From Alphaproteobacteria bacterium (GTDB lineage Bacteria; Pseudomonadota; Alphaproteobacteria; Micropepsales; Micropepsaceae): a DNA stretch of 64,000 nucleotides. The stretch is taken from assembly GCA_020852655.1 (NCBI GenBank), contig JADZAI010000050.1:95318-159317 (forward strand), in the 5' to 3' direction. Shown piece by piece: positions 8,620-17,499 of the stretch (position 1 is the first letter of the stretch; every line of letters begins with the position of its first letter). Under the pieces are notes generated by a model. That model was not told where the DNA came from. It made no database searches and was given only the letters and a program-made list of their open reading frames with translations. The position numbers and the translations under genes are program-made.

Positions 8620-9573
8620 GTGACCGCCCGCGCCAAGCCCGCCGATGCCGTGCGCCTGTCATGGGTCGACCGCGCGCCTGCGGCCGTGCAGCCCTTCCTG
8701 CGGCTGGCGCGGTTCGATCGGCCGATCGGGTTCTGGCTGCTGTTCTGGCCCTGCGCTTTCGGCCTCGCGCTGGCGGCGGTGGGCACGCAGGCCGGGATCG
8801 GGCGGCTGCTTTGGTACGGCGCGCTGTTCGCCGTCGGCGCCATCGCGATGCGGGCCGCGGGCTGCGTCTGGAACGACATCACCGACCGCGACATCGATGC
8901 GCAGGTCGCGCGCACACGGGGCCGGCCGATCCCGTCGGGCGCCGTCTCGGTGCGCGGCGCGGCGCTCTTCATGGCGGCGCTGCTGCTGATCGGCCTCGCC
9001 GTGCTGCTCCAGTTCAACATCTTCGCCGTCGCGCTCGGCTTCGCCTCGATGGTGCCGGTCGCGATCTATCCCTTCATGAAGCGCATCACGCACTGGCCGC
9101 AGGCGGTGCTGGGCATCGCCTTCAACTGGGGCGCGCTGATGGGCTGGGCCGCCGTGTACGGCAATCTGACGCCGGCGCCGTGGCTGCTCTTCTGCGGCTG
9201 CGTGCTGTGGACCATCGGCTACGACACGGTCTACGCCCACCAGGACAAGGAGGACGACGCGGTCGTCGGCGTGAAGTCGACGGCGCTGCTGTTCGGCCGC
9301 GCGACCAAGCCGCTGCTCTGGCTCTTCTACGGCGGCGCGATCGCCTGCTGGGTCGCCGCCTGCCTGATGGTGCGCACCCACCAGGCGGCCTATCTCGGCC
9401 TGGCGCTGATGGCCTTGCAGCTCGCGAGCCAGATCATGCGCGTGAAGCTGGACGATGCGAATTCCTGCCTCGCCGTGTTCCGTTCCAACCGCGACGCCGG
9501 GGCGATCCTCTTCTTCAGCCTCCTCGCCGGCGCGGCGCTGGAGCGTTCGGTGATGGATCAGTTCACCTTTTGA
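8620..9573 (+). CDS. ubiA: 4-hydroxybenzoate polyprenyltransferase
   Basis: Integral inner-membrane prenyltransferase that attaches the polyprenyl tail to 4-hydroxybenzoate in ubiquinone synthesis. The 317-aa protein has both Asp-rich magnesium/diphosphate motifs: NDITDRDID near residue 85 and DTVYAHQDKEDD ending near residue 213. About eight to nine hydrophobic helices are evident. The start is GTG at 8620, since no in-frame ATG lies near the conserved LARFDRPIGFWLL segment. The 37-bp gap after DUF433 allows cotranscription. Confidence 0.95.
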   Translation: MTARAKPADAVRLSWVDRAPAAVQPFLRLARFDRPIGFWLLFWPCAFGLALAAVGTQAGIGRLLWYGALFAVGAIAMRAAGCVWNDITDRDIDAQVARTRGRPIPSGAVSVRGAALFMAALLLIGLAVLLQFNIFAVALGFASMVPVAIYPFMKRITHWPQAVLGIAFNWGALMGWAAVYGNLTPAPWLLFCGCVLWTIGYDTVYAHQDKEDDAVVGVKSTALLFGRATKPLLWLFYGGAIACWVAACLMVRTHQAAYLGLALMALQLASQIMRVKLDDANSCLAVFRSNRDAGAILFFSLLAGAALERSVMDQFTF

Positions 9574-9602
9574 CGGGCTTACGTTTGCGGTAAGCTGAGG
9601 CC

Positions 9603-10592
9603 ATGAGCGTCTATCAACGGGTCAAGGCCGCCGACCTCTTCACGCCGGCCGAACTGGAGCGCATCCGCCATCCCTCCGACCTGCTGGGCACGCTGGTCGT
9701 GCTGCATTGCTGGGCGGTCATCCTCGGCGCGATGGCGCTGACGGCGTGGCAGTGGTGGCTCGCGCCCCTCGCCTTCATGGTGATCGGAGCGCGCCAGCTC
9801 GGCCTCGGCATCCTGATGCATGACGCGGCGCATGGCGTGCTGACGAAATCGAAGGGGCTCAACGATATTCTCGGCCAGTGGCTCTGCGCCTATCCCGTCG
9901 GCACCGACCTCGCGCCCTATCGCGTCTATCACCTCAAGCATCACCGGCGCACGCAGCAGGAGGACGATCCCGACCTCGAACTGTCGGCGCATTTCCCGAT
10001 CACCCCGGCGAGCTTCCGGCGCAAGGTGATCCGCGACCTCACCGGGCAGACCGGCTACCAGCAGCGCAAGGCGGCCTTCGCCAATGCCATCAGGCGTGGC
10101 AAGTGGGCGACGCTGGCGGGCTGGGGCGTCACCAACGCCCTCCTGCTCGGTGGCTGCATCGCCGCGGGTTATTGGTGGCTCTATCCCCTGCTCTGGATCG
10201 CCCCGCTGCTGACCTGGTTCCAGCTTATCACGCGCGTGCGGAACATCGCCGAGCACGCCGTCGTGCCGGACAATGACGATCCCTTCCGCAACGCGCGCAC
10301 GACGAAGACCAATTTGCTGACCAGCGCGCTGCTCGCCCCGTACTGGGTGAACTACCACGTCGAGCATCATCTGCTGTTCTGGGTGCCCTGCTATCGCCTG
10401 CCGGTGATGCACAGGATGATGCTGGCCAAGGGCTACGGCACGCGGATGGAATTGCGGCCCGGCTATGTCGACGTGATCCGCCAGGCGACCTCGCGTCCGC
10501 CCGGCCAGGGCGGCGCGGAAGGCGGCCGCGGACGCCGCCGGCGCAACACCATGATCGAAGGCGCCGGCGCCGAAATTCCGGCAACGAACTAA
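9603..10592 (+). CDS. Membrane fatty acid desaturase family protein
   Basis: Di-iron membrane oxygenase-like protein, 329 aa. The three histidine boxes are present: HDAAH (residues 73-77), HLKHH (110-114) and HVEHH (252-256), with paired transmembrane helices between them. The family covers acyl-lipid desaturases and carotenoid or sphingolipid hydroxylases; the HVEHHL ending and the length favour a lipid desaturase. The exact substrate is not visible. It follows ubiA by 29 bp. The C-terminal 30 residues are Gly/Arg-rich and look non-conserved. Confidence 0.85.
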   Translation: MSVYQRVKAADLFTPAELERIRHPSDLLGTLVVLHCWAVILGAMALTAWQWWLAPLAFMVIGARQLGLGILMHDAAHGVLTKSKGLNDILGQWLCAYPVGTDLAPYRVYHLKHHRRTQQEDDPDLELSAHFPITPASFRRKVIRDLTGQTGYQQRKAAFANAIRRGKWATLAGWGVTNALLLGGCIAAGYWWLYPLLWIAPLLTWFQLITRVRNIAEHAVVPDNDDPFRNARTTKTNLLTSALLAPYWVNYHVEHHLLFWVPCYRLPVMHRMMLAKGYGTRMELRPGYVDVIRQATSRPPGQGGAEGGRGRRRRNTMIEGAGAEIPATN

Positions 10593-10697
10593 CGCGGCGC
10601 GGCCGGCGAAGCGCCCCGCACTTCGGCGTGATCCCGGTGGGCGGTTCTTGACGTGCAGCGCCGCGCGCTCACAATTTGCGTGGGGAATGGATTGGTC

Positions 10698-11003
10698 ATG
10701 CAGAAGAGATTGGCATTCGGGGCGGGCCTTATCGCTGTCGCGCTCGGCGCGAGCGCCTGCACCCACAACAAGGAAAACGCCCGGCTCGCGGCCCAGGAGC
10801 GCGAAACGGCGAAGATGGCAGCCCTCGATCAGGAAGACGTCATCTGCAAGGAATACATCGAGACCGCCAGCCGGTTGCGCAAGCAGAAGGTTTGCCGCAC
10901 CAGGGCGCAATGGGCGGAGCTCGAAAAGAACAGCAAGGACTTCGTGAAAGACATCGAGCGGCGGGGTGCGGCCCAGCCGGGCGGCGATTCCCTGGGACCT
11001 TGA
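10698..11003 (+). CDS. Small lipoprotein-like hypothetical protein
   Basis: A 101-aa protein not recognised as a named family. It opens with a typical lipoprotein leader, with Lys-Arg followed by a hydrophobic stretch and Cys at residue 20 (ASAC). The lipobox lacks Leu at -3, so lipidation is likely but not certain. The mature part is charged, with two further Cys (in DVICKEY and QKVCRTR) that could form a disulphide. The ATG at 10698 is preferred to an upstream GTG because it starts the signal directly. Its stop overlaps the next gene's start. Confidence 0.7.
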   Translation: MQKRLAFGAGLIAVALGASACTHNKENARLAAQERETAKMAALDQEDVICKEYIETASRLRKQKVCRTRAQWAELEKNSKDFVKDIERRGAAQPGGDSLGP

Positions 11004-11680
11004 CGCCGCTGCCGGGTGCCGACGGCGAACGGCAGCGGCGGCGCGCCTTCATTGGGGCCAACACGAGCTGGGTGCGGCCGCCGCATGTCCCCGAGATCGA
11101 GCTTCGCCTCGCGGCCGAAGTCTATCCGATCTGGCGGATGACAGAGGAAGAGCTGGCGGCGCAGGGCGTGCCGCCGCCCTTCTGGGCCTTCGCCTGGGCC
11201 GGCGGCCAGGCCGCGGCGCGCTATATCCTAGACCATCCCGAGATCGTCCGCGGCCAGCGCGTGCTGGACGTCGGCAGCGGCTCCGGCCTTTGCGCCATCG
11301 CGGCCGGCCTGGCGGGCGCGGCCACCCTTGTCGCGGCCGACATCGATCCCTTCGCGCGCGAGGCGGCCGTGCTGAACGCCGCGCGCGCCGGAATCGTGCT
11401 CGAAGCGACCGACGCGGATCAGGTCGGACGCGACGGCGGCTGGGACGTGGTCATCGTCGGCGACCTCTTCTACGAAAATCCCCTCGCTGCCCGCGTCGAG
11501 GCCTGGGCACGCGGGCTGGTGAGGCGCGGCGCGACCGTGCTCGTCGGCGATCCCGGGCGCAGCTATCTGCCGCGCGCCGGCCTCTCGCTGCTCGCCGAAT
11601 ACGCGGTCGCGACGACGCGCGAACTCGAGGACAACGAGGTCCGCCGCACCCGCGTCTATCGCATGGACGCTTCCGCCTGA
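11000..11680 (+). CDS. Class I SAM-dependent methyltransferase, ETF-beta lysine methyltransferase-like
   Basis: A 226-aa seven-beta-strand methyltransferase. VLDVGSGSGLCAIAAG is the SAM-binding motif I, AADIDPFA is motif II and GDLFYEN is the motif after strand 4. The last resembles the signature of the METTL20 / bacterial ETFB lysine methyltransferases, and the front half (SWVRPPHVPEIELRLA, PPFWAFAWAGGQA) agrees with that group. Likely job: trimethylation of electron-transfer flavoprotein beta, but PrmA-like or other protein targets are possible. The most economical start is the TTG at 11000 overlapping the preceding stop; a GTG at 11071 is an alternative. Confidence 0.75.
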   Translation: MTPLPGADGERQRRRAFIGANTSWVRPPHVPEIELRLAAEVYPIWRMTEEELAAQGVPPPFWAFAWAGGQAAARYILDHPEIVRGQRVLDVGSGSGLCAIAAGLAGAATLVAADIDPFAREAAVLNAARAGIVLEATDADQVGRDGGWDVVIVGDLFYENPLAARVEAWARGLVRRGATVLVGDPGRSYLPRAGLSLLAEYAVATTRELEDNEVRRTRVYRMDASA

Positions 11681-11721
11681 TCGGCTATGAGTGAGGCTCC
11701 ACGGGCGCGGGGCCGATTCGC

Positions 11722-12126
11722 ATGCTGATCACCCATATGCAGGTGTTCGCCCTCTATGCGGGGCTCTCGGGCCTCATCGTCCTCATCCTCGCCGTTCTCG
11801 TCTCGCGCGCCCGCCGCAAATACGGCGTCGCGCTCGGCGAAGGCGGCCACCCCGCCCTCCAGCAAGCGGTGCGGGCGCACGGCAACGCCTCCGAATACGT
11901 GCCGATCGTGCTCGTGCTGCTGCTGACGCTGGCAAGCATGAAGGCGTCGATCTGGCTGATCCACCTGGTCGGCGCGATGCTGGTCTTCGGCCGCATCCTG
12001 CACGGCATCGGGCTGCACCAGAGCGCCGGCCTCTCGGTCGGGCGCGGGCTCGGCATGGCGCTCACCTGGGCGGCGCTGCTGGTCGCCGCCGCGGCCTGCC
12101 TCTTCTACGCGCTGAAGGCCGGGTGA
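11722..12126 (+). CDS. MAPEG family membrane protein
   Basis: A 134-aa four-helix integral membrane protein of the MAPEG family (membrane-associated eicosanoid/glutathione metabolism). The loop RAHGNASEYVPIVL is the glutathione-site signature, and GRILHGIGL precedes the last helices. Bacterial members are presumed glutathione transferases or peroxidases. The stop overlaps the next start (ATG at 12126), indicating translational coupling. Confidence 0.88.
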   Translation: MLITHMQVFALYAGLSGLIVLILAVLVSRARRKYGVALGEGGHPALQQAVRAHGNASEYVPIVLVLLLTLASMKASIWLIHLVGAMLVFGRILHGIGLHQSAGLSVGRGLGMALTWAALLVAAAACLFYALKAG

Positions 12127-12497
12127 TGGAGTTCCTGACCGGCGCGCTCGGACCGTCCTTCGCGCTCTATGCCGGCGCCGCCGGGCTGCTGGCCGGCCTC
12201 GGCCTCGTCCGCCGCGCGCCGGTGACGGGGTCCGCCCCGGACCTCGTGGCGCTCTGGGCGCCGCTCGGCATCGGCGCGCTCGCGACCGCCTTCGCGATGG
12301 CGGCGCCCTCCGACATCCGCCTCACGGCCGGCGCCCTGCTCCTCATCGGCCTCGCCTTCATGGCCGCAGCGCCGCAGCGGGCCGATGTTATGCCGCCGGG
12401 GCGCCGGCTCGGCCTGCTTCTGGTGGTTGCGTCGGTCGCCGTCGCGCTCGCGGGCGCTTTCCTTTCGGTCCCGGACGCCCCAAATAGCCCCGTATGA
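12126..12497 (+). CDS. Small integral membrane protein, unknown function
   Basis: A 123-aa protein made almost wholly of four predicted hydrophobic helices separated by short Arg-containing turns (VRRAP, QRAD, GRRL). I do not recognise a family. It is translationally coupled on both sides: its ATG overlaps the MAPEG stop and its stop overlaps the pmbA ATG by 4 bp. That argues it is really expressed. It could be a spacer or assembly protein for either neighbour; nothing in the sequence decides this. Confidence 0.65.
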   Translation: MEFLTGALGPSFALYAGAAGLLAGLGLVRRAPVTGSAPDLVALWAPLGIGALATAFAMAAPSDIRLTAGALLLIGLAFMAAAPQRADVMPPGRRLGLLLVVASVAVALAGAFLSVPDAPNSPV

Positions 12498-13834
12498 AGA
12501 AAAGCGAAGCGCTGGACCGGCTGAACGACCTCATTGCGGAGGCGCGCCGCCTGGGCGCCGATGCGGCGGATGCGATCTATGTGGAGAGCGCGTCGCTCGG
12601 GATATCCTACCGGATGCGGGAACTGGAGGATGTCGAGCGTTCCGAATCGCTGGACATCGGGCTCCGCGCCTTCGTCGGCCAGCGCCAGGCGATTTCCTCC
12701 ACCACCGACCTCCGCCCCTCGTCGCTGAAGGCGCTCGCCGAGCGCGTCGTCGGCATGGCGAAGACGGCGCCCGAAGACAGATATTGCGGCCTCGCCGACC
12801 CGGCCATGCTGGCGAAAGAGTTCCCCGCGCTCGACCTTGCCGATGACGCAGAACCGGGCGCCGAGCGGCTGAAGACGATGGCCGCGGCCGCCGAGGGCGC
12901 TGCGCTCGCCGTGCCCGGCGTCACCAATTCGGAAGGCGCCAGTGCGAGCTGGGGCCGCAGCGTCGTCGCCCTCGCGACCTCGGGCGGCTTCGCCGGCGCC
13001 TATGCCGGGACCTCGCAAAGCGTTTCCGTCAGCGTGCTCGCCGGCGAAGGCACCGCGATGGAGCGCGACTACGAGTTCACCTCGGCCCGCCACATGTCGG
13101 ATCTCGGCGATCCCGAAGAGGTCGGGCGCAAGGCGGCCGAGCTGGCGCTGCGCCGGCTCCATCCGCGCAAGGCGAAGACCGCGTCCGTTCCGATCGTCTA
13201 CGATCCCCGCGTTTCGACCAGCCTGCTCGGCCATTTCGCCGGGGCCATCAACGGCGCTTCGATCGCCCGCGGCGTGTCGTTCCTGAAGGACAAGATGGGC
13301 CAGCGCGTCTTCGCGCCGGGCATCACGGTGGTGGACGACCCCCACATCGTGCGCGGCCTCCGCTCCAAGCCTTTCGACGGCGAAGGCGTCGCGAACGCCA
13401 GGCGGCTGCTCGTCGAGGACGGCGCGCTGACGACGTGGATGCTGGATTCGACCGCCGGCCGCCAGCTCGGCCTCTCATCGACCGGACATGCGGCGCGTGG
13501 CACCGGCGGGCCGCCCTCGCCTGCCCCGACCAATCTCTACATGGCCGCCGGCGCGGTCAGCCCGCGCGAGCTGATGTCGGACATCAAGCAGGGCTTCTAC
13601 GTCACCGAGCTGATCGGCATGGGCGTCAACGGCGTCACCGGCGACTACAGCCGCGGCGCCTCGGGCTTCTGGATCGAGAACGGCGAGCTCGCCTATCCGG
13701 TCAACGAGATCACCATCGCCGGCAACCTCACCGATATGTTCGCGCGGCTGGTGCCGGCGGACGACCTCGTCTTCCGCTACGGCACCAACGTGCCGACGGT
13801 CCGCATCGAAGGCATGACCATTGCCGGCGCGTGA
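12494..13834 (+). CDS. pmbA: TldE/PmbA family metalloprotease-like protein
   Basis: PmbA (TldE) forms a heterodimeric protease with TldD; TldD is the catalytic subunit and PmbA lacks the metal site. The protein is 446 aa, close to the family norm. Family landmarks: RMRELEDVERSES near residue 40, GLADP near residue 96, VPIVYDPRVSTSLLGHFAGAINGASIARGVSFL near residue 233, and the GFYVTELIGMGVNGVTGDYSRGASGFWIENG block near residue 365. No tldD is in the window, which is usual. The next gene begins inside its last codons. Confidence 0.93.
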   Translation: MKKSEALDRLNDLIAEARRLGADAADAIYVESASLGISYRMRELEDVERSESLDIGLRAFVGQRQAISSTTDLRPSSLKALAERVVGMAKTAPEDRYCGLADPAMLAKEFPALDLADDAEPGAERLKTMAAAAEGAALAVPGVTNSEGASASWGRSVVALATSGGFAGAYAGTSQSVSVSVLAGEGTAMERDYEFTSARHMSDLGDPEEVGRKAAELALRRLHPRKAKTASVPIVYDPRVSTSLLGHFAGAINGASIARGVSFLKDKMGQRVFAPGITVVDDPHIVRGLRSKPFDGEGVANARRLLVEDGALTTWMLDSTAGRQLGLSSTGHAARGTGGPPSPAPTNLYMAAGAVSPRELMSDIKQGFYVTELIGMGVNGVTGDYSRGASGFWIENGELAYPVNEITIAGNLTDMFARLVPADDLVFRYGTNVPTVRIEGMTIAGA

Positions 13835-14633
13835 CATCGATCGCGCCGACGCCGACCTGCTGAGCGAGGCGGCGCGGGCGGCCGGGGCGGTCCTGCTGGA
13901 GTGGCGCGCCCGGGGCGCCAAGGTCTGGAACAAGGGCGGCACACCCGTCACCGAAGCGGATCACGCCTCGAACGCCCTGCTCCACGACCATCTGCGCGGC
14001 GCGCGGCCGGACTATGGCTGGCTGTCGGAGGAGACGCTGGACGATCCGGCCCGCCTCGCCCTGCGCAAGGTGTTCGTGGTCGATCCGCTCGACGGCACGG
14101 TGTCCTTCATCAAGGGCAAGGACGATTTCACCGTCGCCGTCGCCGTGGTCGAGGACGGGCGGCCGGTCGCCGCGGCGGTCTACAATCCCGTGCGCGACGA
14201 GATGTACGAAGCCGCGCTCGGCGGCGGCGCGTGGCGGAACGGCACGGCGCTCAAGGTCGGCGCACCGGCGGCGATCGAGAATTGCCGCATGATCGCCGCG
14301 AAGGACATGTTCCAGCATCCGGCCTGGCCGCAGAAATGGCCGCCGATGGATTTCCTGAAGATCGGCTCGATCGCCTACCGGCTGGCCCTCGTCGCCGCCG
14401 ACGTGGGCGACGCCACCGTGGCGCTCAGCACCAAGTCGGACTGGGACATCGCGGCGGGCGAACTGATCGCGGCGGAAGCCGGGGCGCGGGTGAGCGCGCA
14501 TGACGGTTCGACCTTCGTCTATAACCGTCGCTCGACCCATCAGCGCAGCCTGCTCGCCGCGCCGCAGCCGCTCTACGATGCCTTGTCGGCGCGGCTCGCA
14601 CCCATCAAGCTGCCTTCCTCGCCAACCGAATGA
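13821..14633 (+). CDS. Inositol monophosphatase-family phosphatase, probably CysQ-like
   Basis: A 270-aa lithium-sensitive phosphatase fold. The metal site is built from EADH (near residue 45), EE in WLSEET (near 70), DPLDGT (near 91-96) and WDIAAGEL (near 210). FIKGKDDFTVAVAVVEDGRPVAAAVYNP is closest to alphaproteobacterial 3'(2'),5'-bisphosphate nucleotidase CysQ, which removes PAP in sulphate assimilation; an inositol-phosphate substrate is the alternative. The only plausible start is TTG at 13821, giving a 14-bp overlap with pmbA. Confidence 0.85.
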   Translation: MPARDIDRADADLLSEAARAAGAVLLEWRARGAKVWNKGGTPVTEADHASNALLHDHLRGARPDYGWLSEETLDDPARLALRKVFVVDPLDGTVSFIKGKDDFTVAVAVVEDGRPVAAAVYNPVRDEMYEAALGGGAWRNGTALKVGAPAAIENCRMIAAKDMFQHPAWPQKWPPMDFLKIGSIAYRLALVAADVGDATVALSTKSDWDIAAGELIAAEAGARVSAHDGSTFVYNRRSTHQRSLLAAPQPLYDALSARLAPIKLPSSPTE

Positions 14634-14911
14634 CGAAGCCCATGACCGCGAAGCCCAAAGCGTCCAAAACGAAGCCGGAACAGCTTCTCCATCTGGTGTT
14701 CGGGGGCGAGCTGACCGGGGTCGAATCGGTCGAGTTCAAGGACCTGAAGAAGCTCGACATCGTCGGCATGTTCCCGGACTACGACACCGCCTATGTCGCC
14801 TGGCAGGCCGCGGCACGGCAGACGATCGACAACGCCCACATGCGCTATTTCATCGTTCATGTGCACCGCCTGCTCGACCCCGAGGCCAGGCCGCGGCGCA
14901 AGGGCAAGTAG
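14630..14911 (+). CDS. DUF4170 domain protein
   Basis: A 93-aa alphaproteobacterial protein of unknown function. The core HLVFGGELTGVESVEF, DIVGMFPDYDTAYVAW and MRYFIVHVHRLLDPE identify DUF4170. It overlaps the phosphatase by 4 bp and precedes the lipid A exporter. This location is conserved in the class and is the only hint to a role in envelope lipid export. The Lys-rich N-terminus (about 17 residues) is probably disordered. Confidence 0.9.
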   Translation: MTKPMTAKPKASKTKPEQLLHLVFGGELTGVESVEFKDLKKLDIVGMFPDYDTAYVAWQAAARQTIDNAHMRYFIVHVHRLLDPEARPRRKGK

Positions 14912-14983
14912 GTTTCCGACCAGGAAGCCCGGAAAACCGCCATTCTTGCGGTTTCGATGGCCGGGGTCTAGCAACAGCCTCCC

Positions 14984-16759
14984 ATGAGTTCTTCCCCCCG
15001 TCTCGGCCTCTACCCGGCCGTCAGAAGACTGGCGCGCGACTATCTGAAGCCGCACACGCGGCTGCTCGCCCTCGCCTGCCTGGCGATGCTGGTCGCGGCC
15101 GGCGGGACGGCGGCGCTGGCCTGGCTGCTGAGCCCGGCGATCAAGCTGATCTTCCTGGAGAAACAGCAGCATTGGCTTCTGCTACTGCCGCTGATCGTGG
15201 CGGCGGTGGCGATCCTGGCGGCGGTCGCGTCCTACACGGCGAACGCCATCCTCGCGATCACCGGCCAGCGTGTCGTCGCCAGCCTCCAAGGGCGCATGGC
15301 GCGCAGCCTCGTGCGCTCCGACCTCGCGACGCTGGAAGCCGACCACTCGGCGGCCCAGGCGGCGCGCTTCACCTATGACGCGACGCTGGTGCGCGACATG
15401 GTCACGCGCGGCACCGCGGGGCTCGCCAAGGACGTGCCGACCGTCCTGCTGCTGATCGCGCTGATGTTCTGGCTCGATCCGACGCTCGCCTTCATCGTGC
15501 TGATCGTGCTCCCCGCCGGGGCCGGCGCGATGCGCCTGCTCGGCCGCCGGTCGCATGACGCCGCAGCCGAAGGCATGAAGGAAACCGGCGCGCTCTCGGC
15601 GGCGATCAGCGAGGCGGTGACCGGGCGGCGGGTCATCAAGGCCTATGGCCTGGAAGACCGCGCCGCGGAACGTGCCGAGGCCAGCGTCGCGCGCCGCCTC
15701 GCGACGCTCATCGCCGGCGAGCGCGCGGGCAGCGCGACGGTGCCGGTATCGGAAGCGCTGGGCGGCGTCGGCATCGCCGCCGTGCTCGCCTATGCCGGCT
15801 GGCAGGGCCAGAAGGGCGGCCTGCCGCTCAACGACCTCATGTCCTTCATCGCAGCGGCGCTCATGGCCTTCCAGCCGATGCGCGGCCTCTCGGCGCTGAC
15901 CTCGGTGATCGCCCAGGGTACCGCCGCGCTCTCGCGCATCTACGCCGCCATCGACGCCGAACCTGCCATAGCCGACGCGTCGGGTGCCGTCGCCCTCAGC
16001 CTTGCCGACGCGGCGCCGAACGCCCCGATGATCGCCTTCGACAAGGTGGCGTTCACCTACGCCGCCGGCCAGCCGGTGCTGCACGATGTCTCCTTCGACG
16101 TCCGGCGCGGGGAAACCGTCGCGCTCGTCGGCCCCAGCGGAGCCGGCAAGACGACCGTCGTGAACCTGCTGCTGCGCTTCTACGAGCCGGCCGCCGGCCG
16201 CATCCTGATGGGCGGGCGCGACGTTTCGGAGGTCACCATCGCCTCGCTCCGCGCTGCGATGGCGCTGGTGACGCAGGATCCCTTCCTCTTCGACGACACG
16301 ATCGCCGCGAATATCGAATGCGGCCGCCCCGGCGCGACACAGGAGGCGATCGAGAGCGCAGCCCGCGCCGCGGCGGCGCATGAGTTCATCCTCGCCCTCC
16401 CGAACGGCTACCAGACCAGGACCGGCGAAGCCGGCGCGCGCCTTTCCGGCGGGCAGCGCCAGCGCATCGCGATCGCCCGCGCCGTGCTGCGCGACGCGCC
16501 GATCCTGCTGCTCGACGAGGCGACCAGCGCGCTCGACGCCGAGAACGAAGCGCGCGTGCAGGAGGCGCTGGAGCGGCTGATGAGCGGGCGGACCACGCTG
16601 GTGGTCGCGCACCGCCTGTCGACGATCCTCAAGGCCGACCGCATCCTGGTCTTCGAGCAGGGTCGCATCGTCGAACAGGGCCGCCATGCCGACCTCGTCG
16701 CGCAGAACGGTCTCTACGCGCGGCTCTTCCGCACGCAATTCGCCACGGCGGAGGCCTGA
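14984..16759 (+). CDS. MsbA-like lipid exporter ABC transporter (fused permease and ATPase)
   Basis: A 591-aa half transporter expected to act as a homodimer flipping lipid A core across the inner membrane. Six hydrophobic helices occupy residues about 25-310. The ATPase follows, with Walker A GPSGAGKTT (near 383), Q-loop TQDPFLF, signature LSGGQRQR (near 487), Walker B ILLLDEATSALD and the H-loop AHRLS. Context (DUF4170 upstream; acyltransferase, waaA and lpxK downstream) supports lipid A export over drug efflux. A 72-bp gap before it is the largest in this run and may hold a promoter. Confidence 0.88.
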   Translation: MSSSPRLGLYPAVRRLARDYLKPHTRLLALACLAMLVAAGGTAALAWLLSPAIKLIFLEKQQHWLLLLPLIVAAVAILAAVASYTANAILAITGQRVVASLQGRMARSLVRSDLATLEADHSAAQAARFTYDATLVRDMVTRGTAGLAKDVPTVLLLIALMFWLDPTLAFIVLIVLPAGAGAMRLLGRRSHDAAAEGMKETGALSAAISEAVTGRRVIKAYGLEDRAAERAEASVARRLATLIAGERAGSATVPVSEALGGVGIAAVLAYAGWQGQKGGLPLNDLMSFIAAALMAFQPMRGLSALTSVIAQGTAALSRIYAAIDAEPAIADASGAVALSLADAAPNAPMIAFDKVAFTYAAGQPVLHDVSFDVRRGETVALVGPSGAGKTTVVNLLLRFYEPAAGRILMGGRDVSEVTIASLRAAMALVTQDPFLFDDTIAANIECGRPGATQEAIESAARAAAAHEFILALPNGYQTRTGEAGARLSGGQRQRIAIARAVLRDAPILLLDEATSALDAENEARVQEALERLMSGRTTLVVAHRLSTILKADRILVFEQGRIVEQGRHADLVAQNGLYARLFRTQFATAEA

Positions 16760-16761
16760 GC

Positions 16762-17499
16762 TTGGGCCTCGTCAAGCGGATCGGCCGGAGTGCGCCGGTG
16801 CGTGCGGTTCTGTGTTTCCTCGCCGCCGGCTATATCCGCCTCGTCCATGCAACCTCGCGCTGGACGGTCGTCGGCGGCGACGTGCCGAAACGCTTCTGGG
16901 ATGAGGGCCAGCCGTTCATCCTGGCCTTCTGGCACGGGCGCATATTGATGATGCCGTATTGCTGGCCCAAAGGGCGGCGCATGAATATGCTGATCTCGCG
17001 CCACCGCGACGGCGGCCTGATCGCCGATACCATCGCGTGGTTCGGACTGGGAGTCGTGCGCGGCTCGACGGCCAAGCCGGGGCGCGAGAGGGACAAGGGC
17101 GCCCAGGCTGCGTTGATGGAGATGATCCGCAAATTGAAGGGCGGCGAATATGTCGGCATCACGCCCGACGGCCCGCGCGGTCCGCGCATGCGGGCGAGCG
17201 ACGGCGTGGTCGCCGTGGCGCGGCTGGCAGGCGTGCCGGTGATCGCCTGCTCCTACGCGACGAAACGCCGCCGCGTGCTGTCGAGCTGGGACCGCTTCAC
17301 GATTCCCCTGCCCTTCACGCGCGGCGTCTTCGTCTGGGGCCGGCCCATCGACGTCCCGGCCGGCACCAAGGGCGAAGCGCTCGATGCCGCACGGCTGAAG
17401 GTCGAAGCGGAGCTCAACGCCGTGACGCGTGAGGCCGACCGCCTCGCCGGACACGATCCGCACGCGATCCAACCCGCCGCCCTGGAAGCCGCGACATGA
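16762..17499 (+). CDS. DUF374 lysophospholipid acyltransferase family protein
   Basis: A 245-aa protein with the DUF374 layout: one N-terminal hydrophobic segment, FWHGRILMMPY, SRHRDGGLIADTIAWFGLGVVRGS and TPDGPRGPRM, the acyltransferase-like blocks that bind substrate phosphate. It probably adds an acyl chain to a lipid A or phospholipid precursor at the inner membrane. It starts with TTG at 16762 behind a GGAGG site, 2 bp after the exporter stop, and ends overlapping waaA by 4 bp. Confidence 0.85.
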   Translation: MGLVKRIGRSAPVRAVLCFLAAGYIRLVHATSRWTVVGGDVPKRFWDEGQPFILAFWHGRILMMPYCWPKGRRMNMLISRHRDGGLIADTIAWFGLGVVRGSTAKPGRERDKGAQAALMEMIRKLKGGEYVGITPDGPRGPRMRASDGVVAVARLAGVPVIACSYATKRRRVLSSWDRFTIPLPFTRGVFVWGRPIDVPAGTKGEALDAARLKVEAELNAVTREADRLAGHDPHAIQPAALEAAT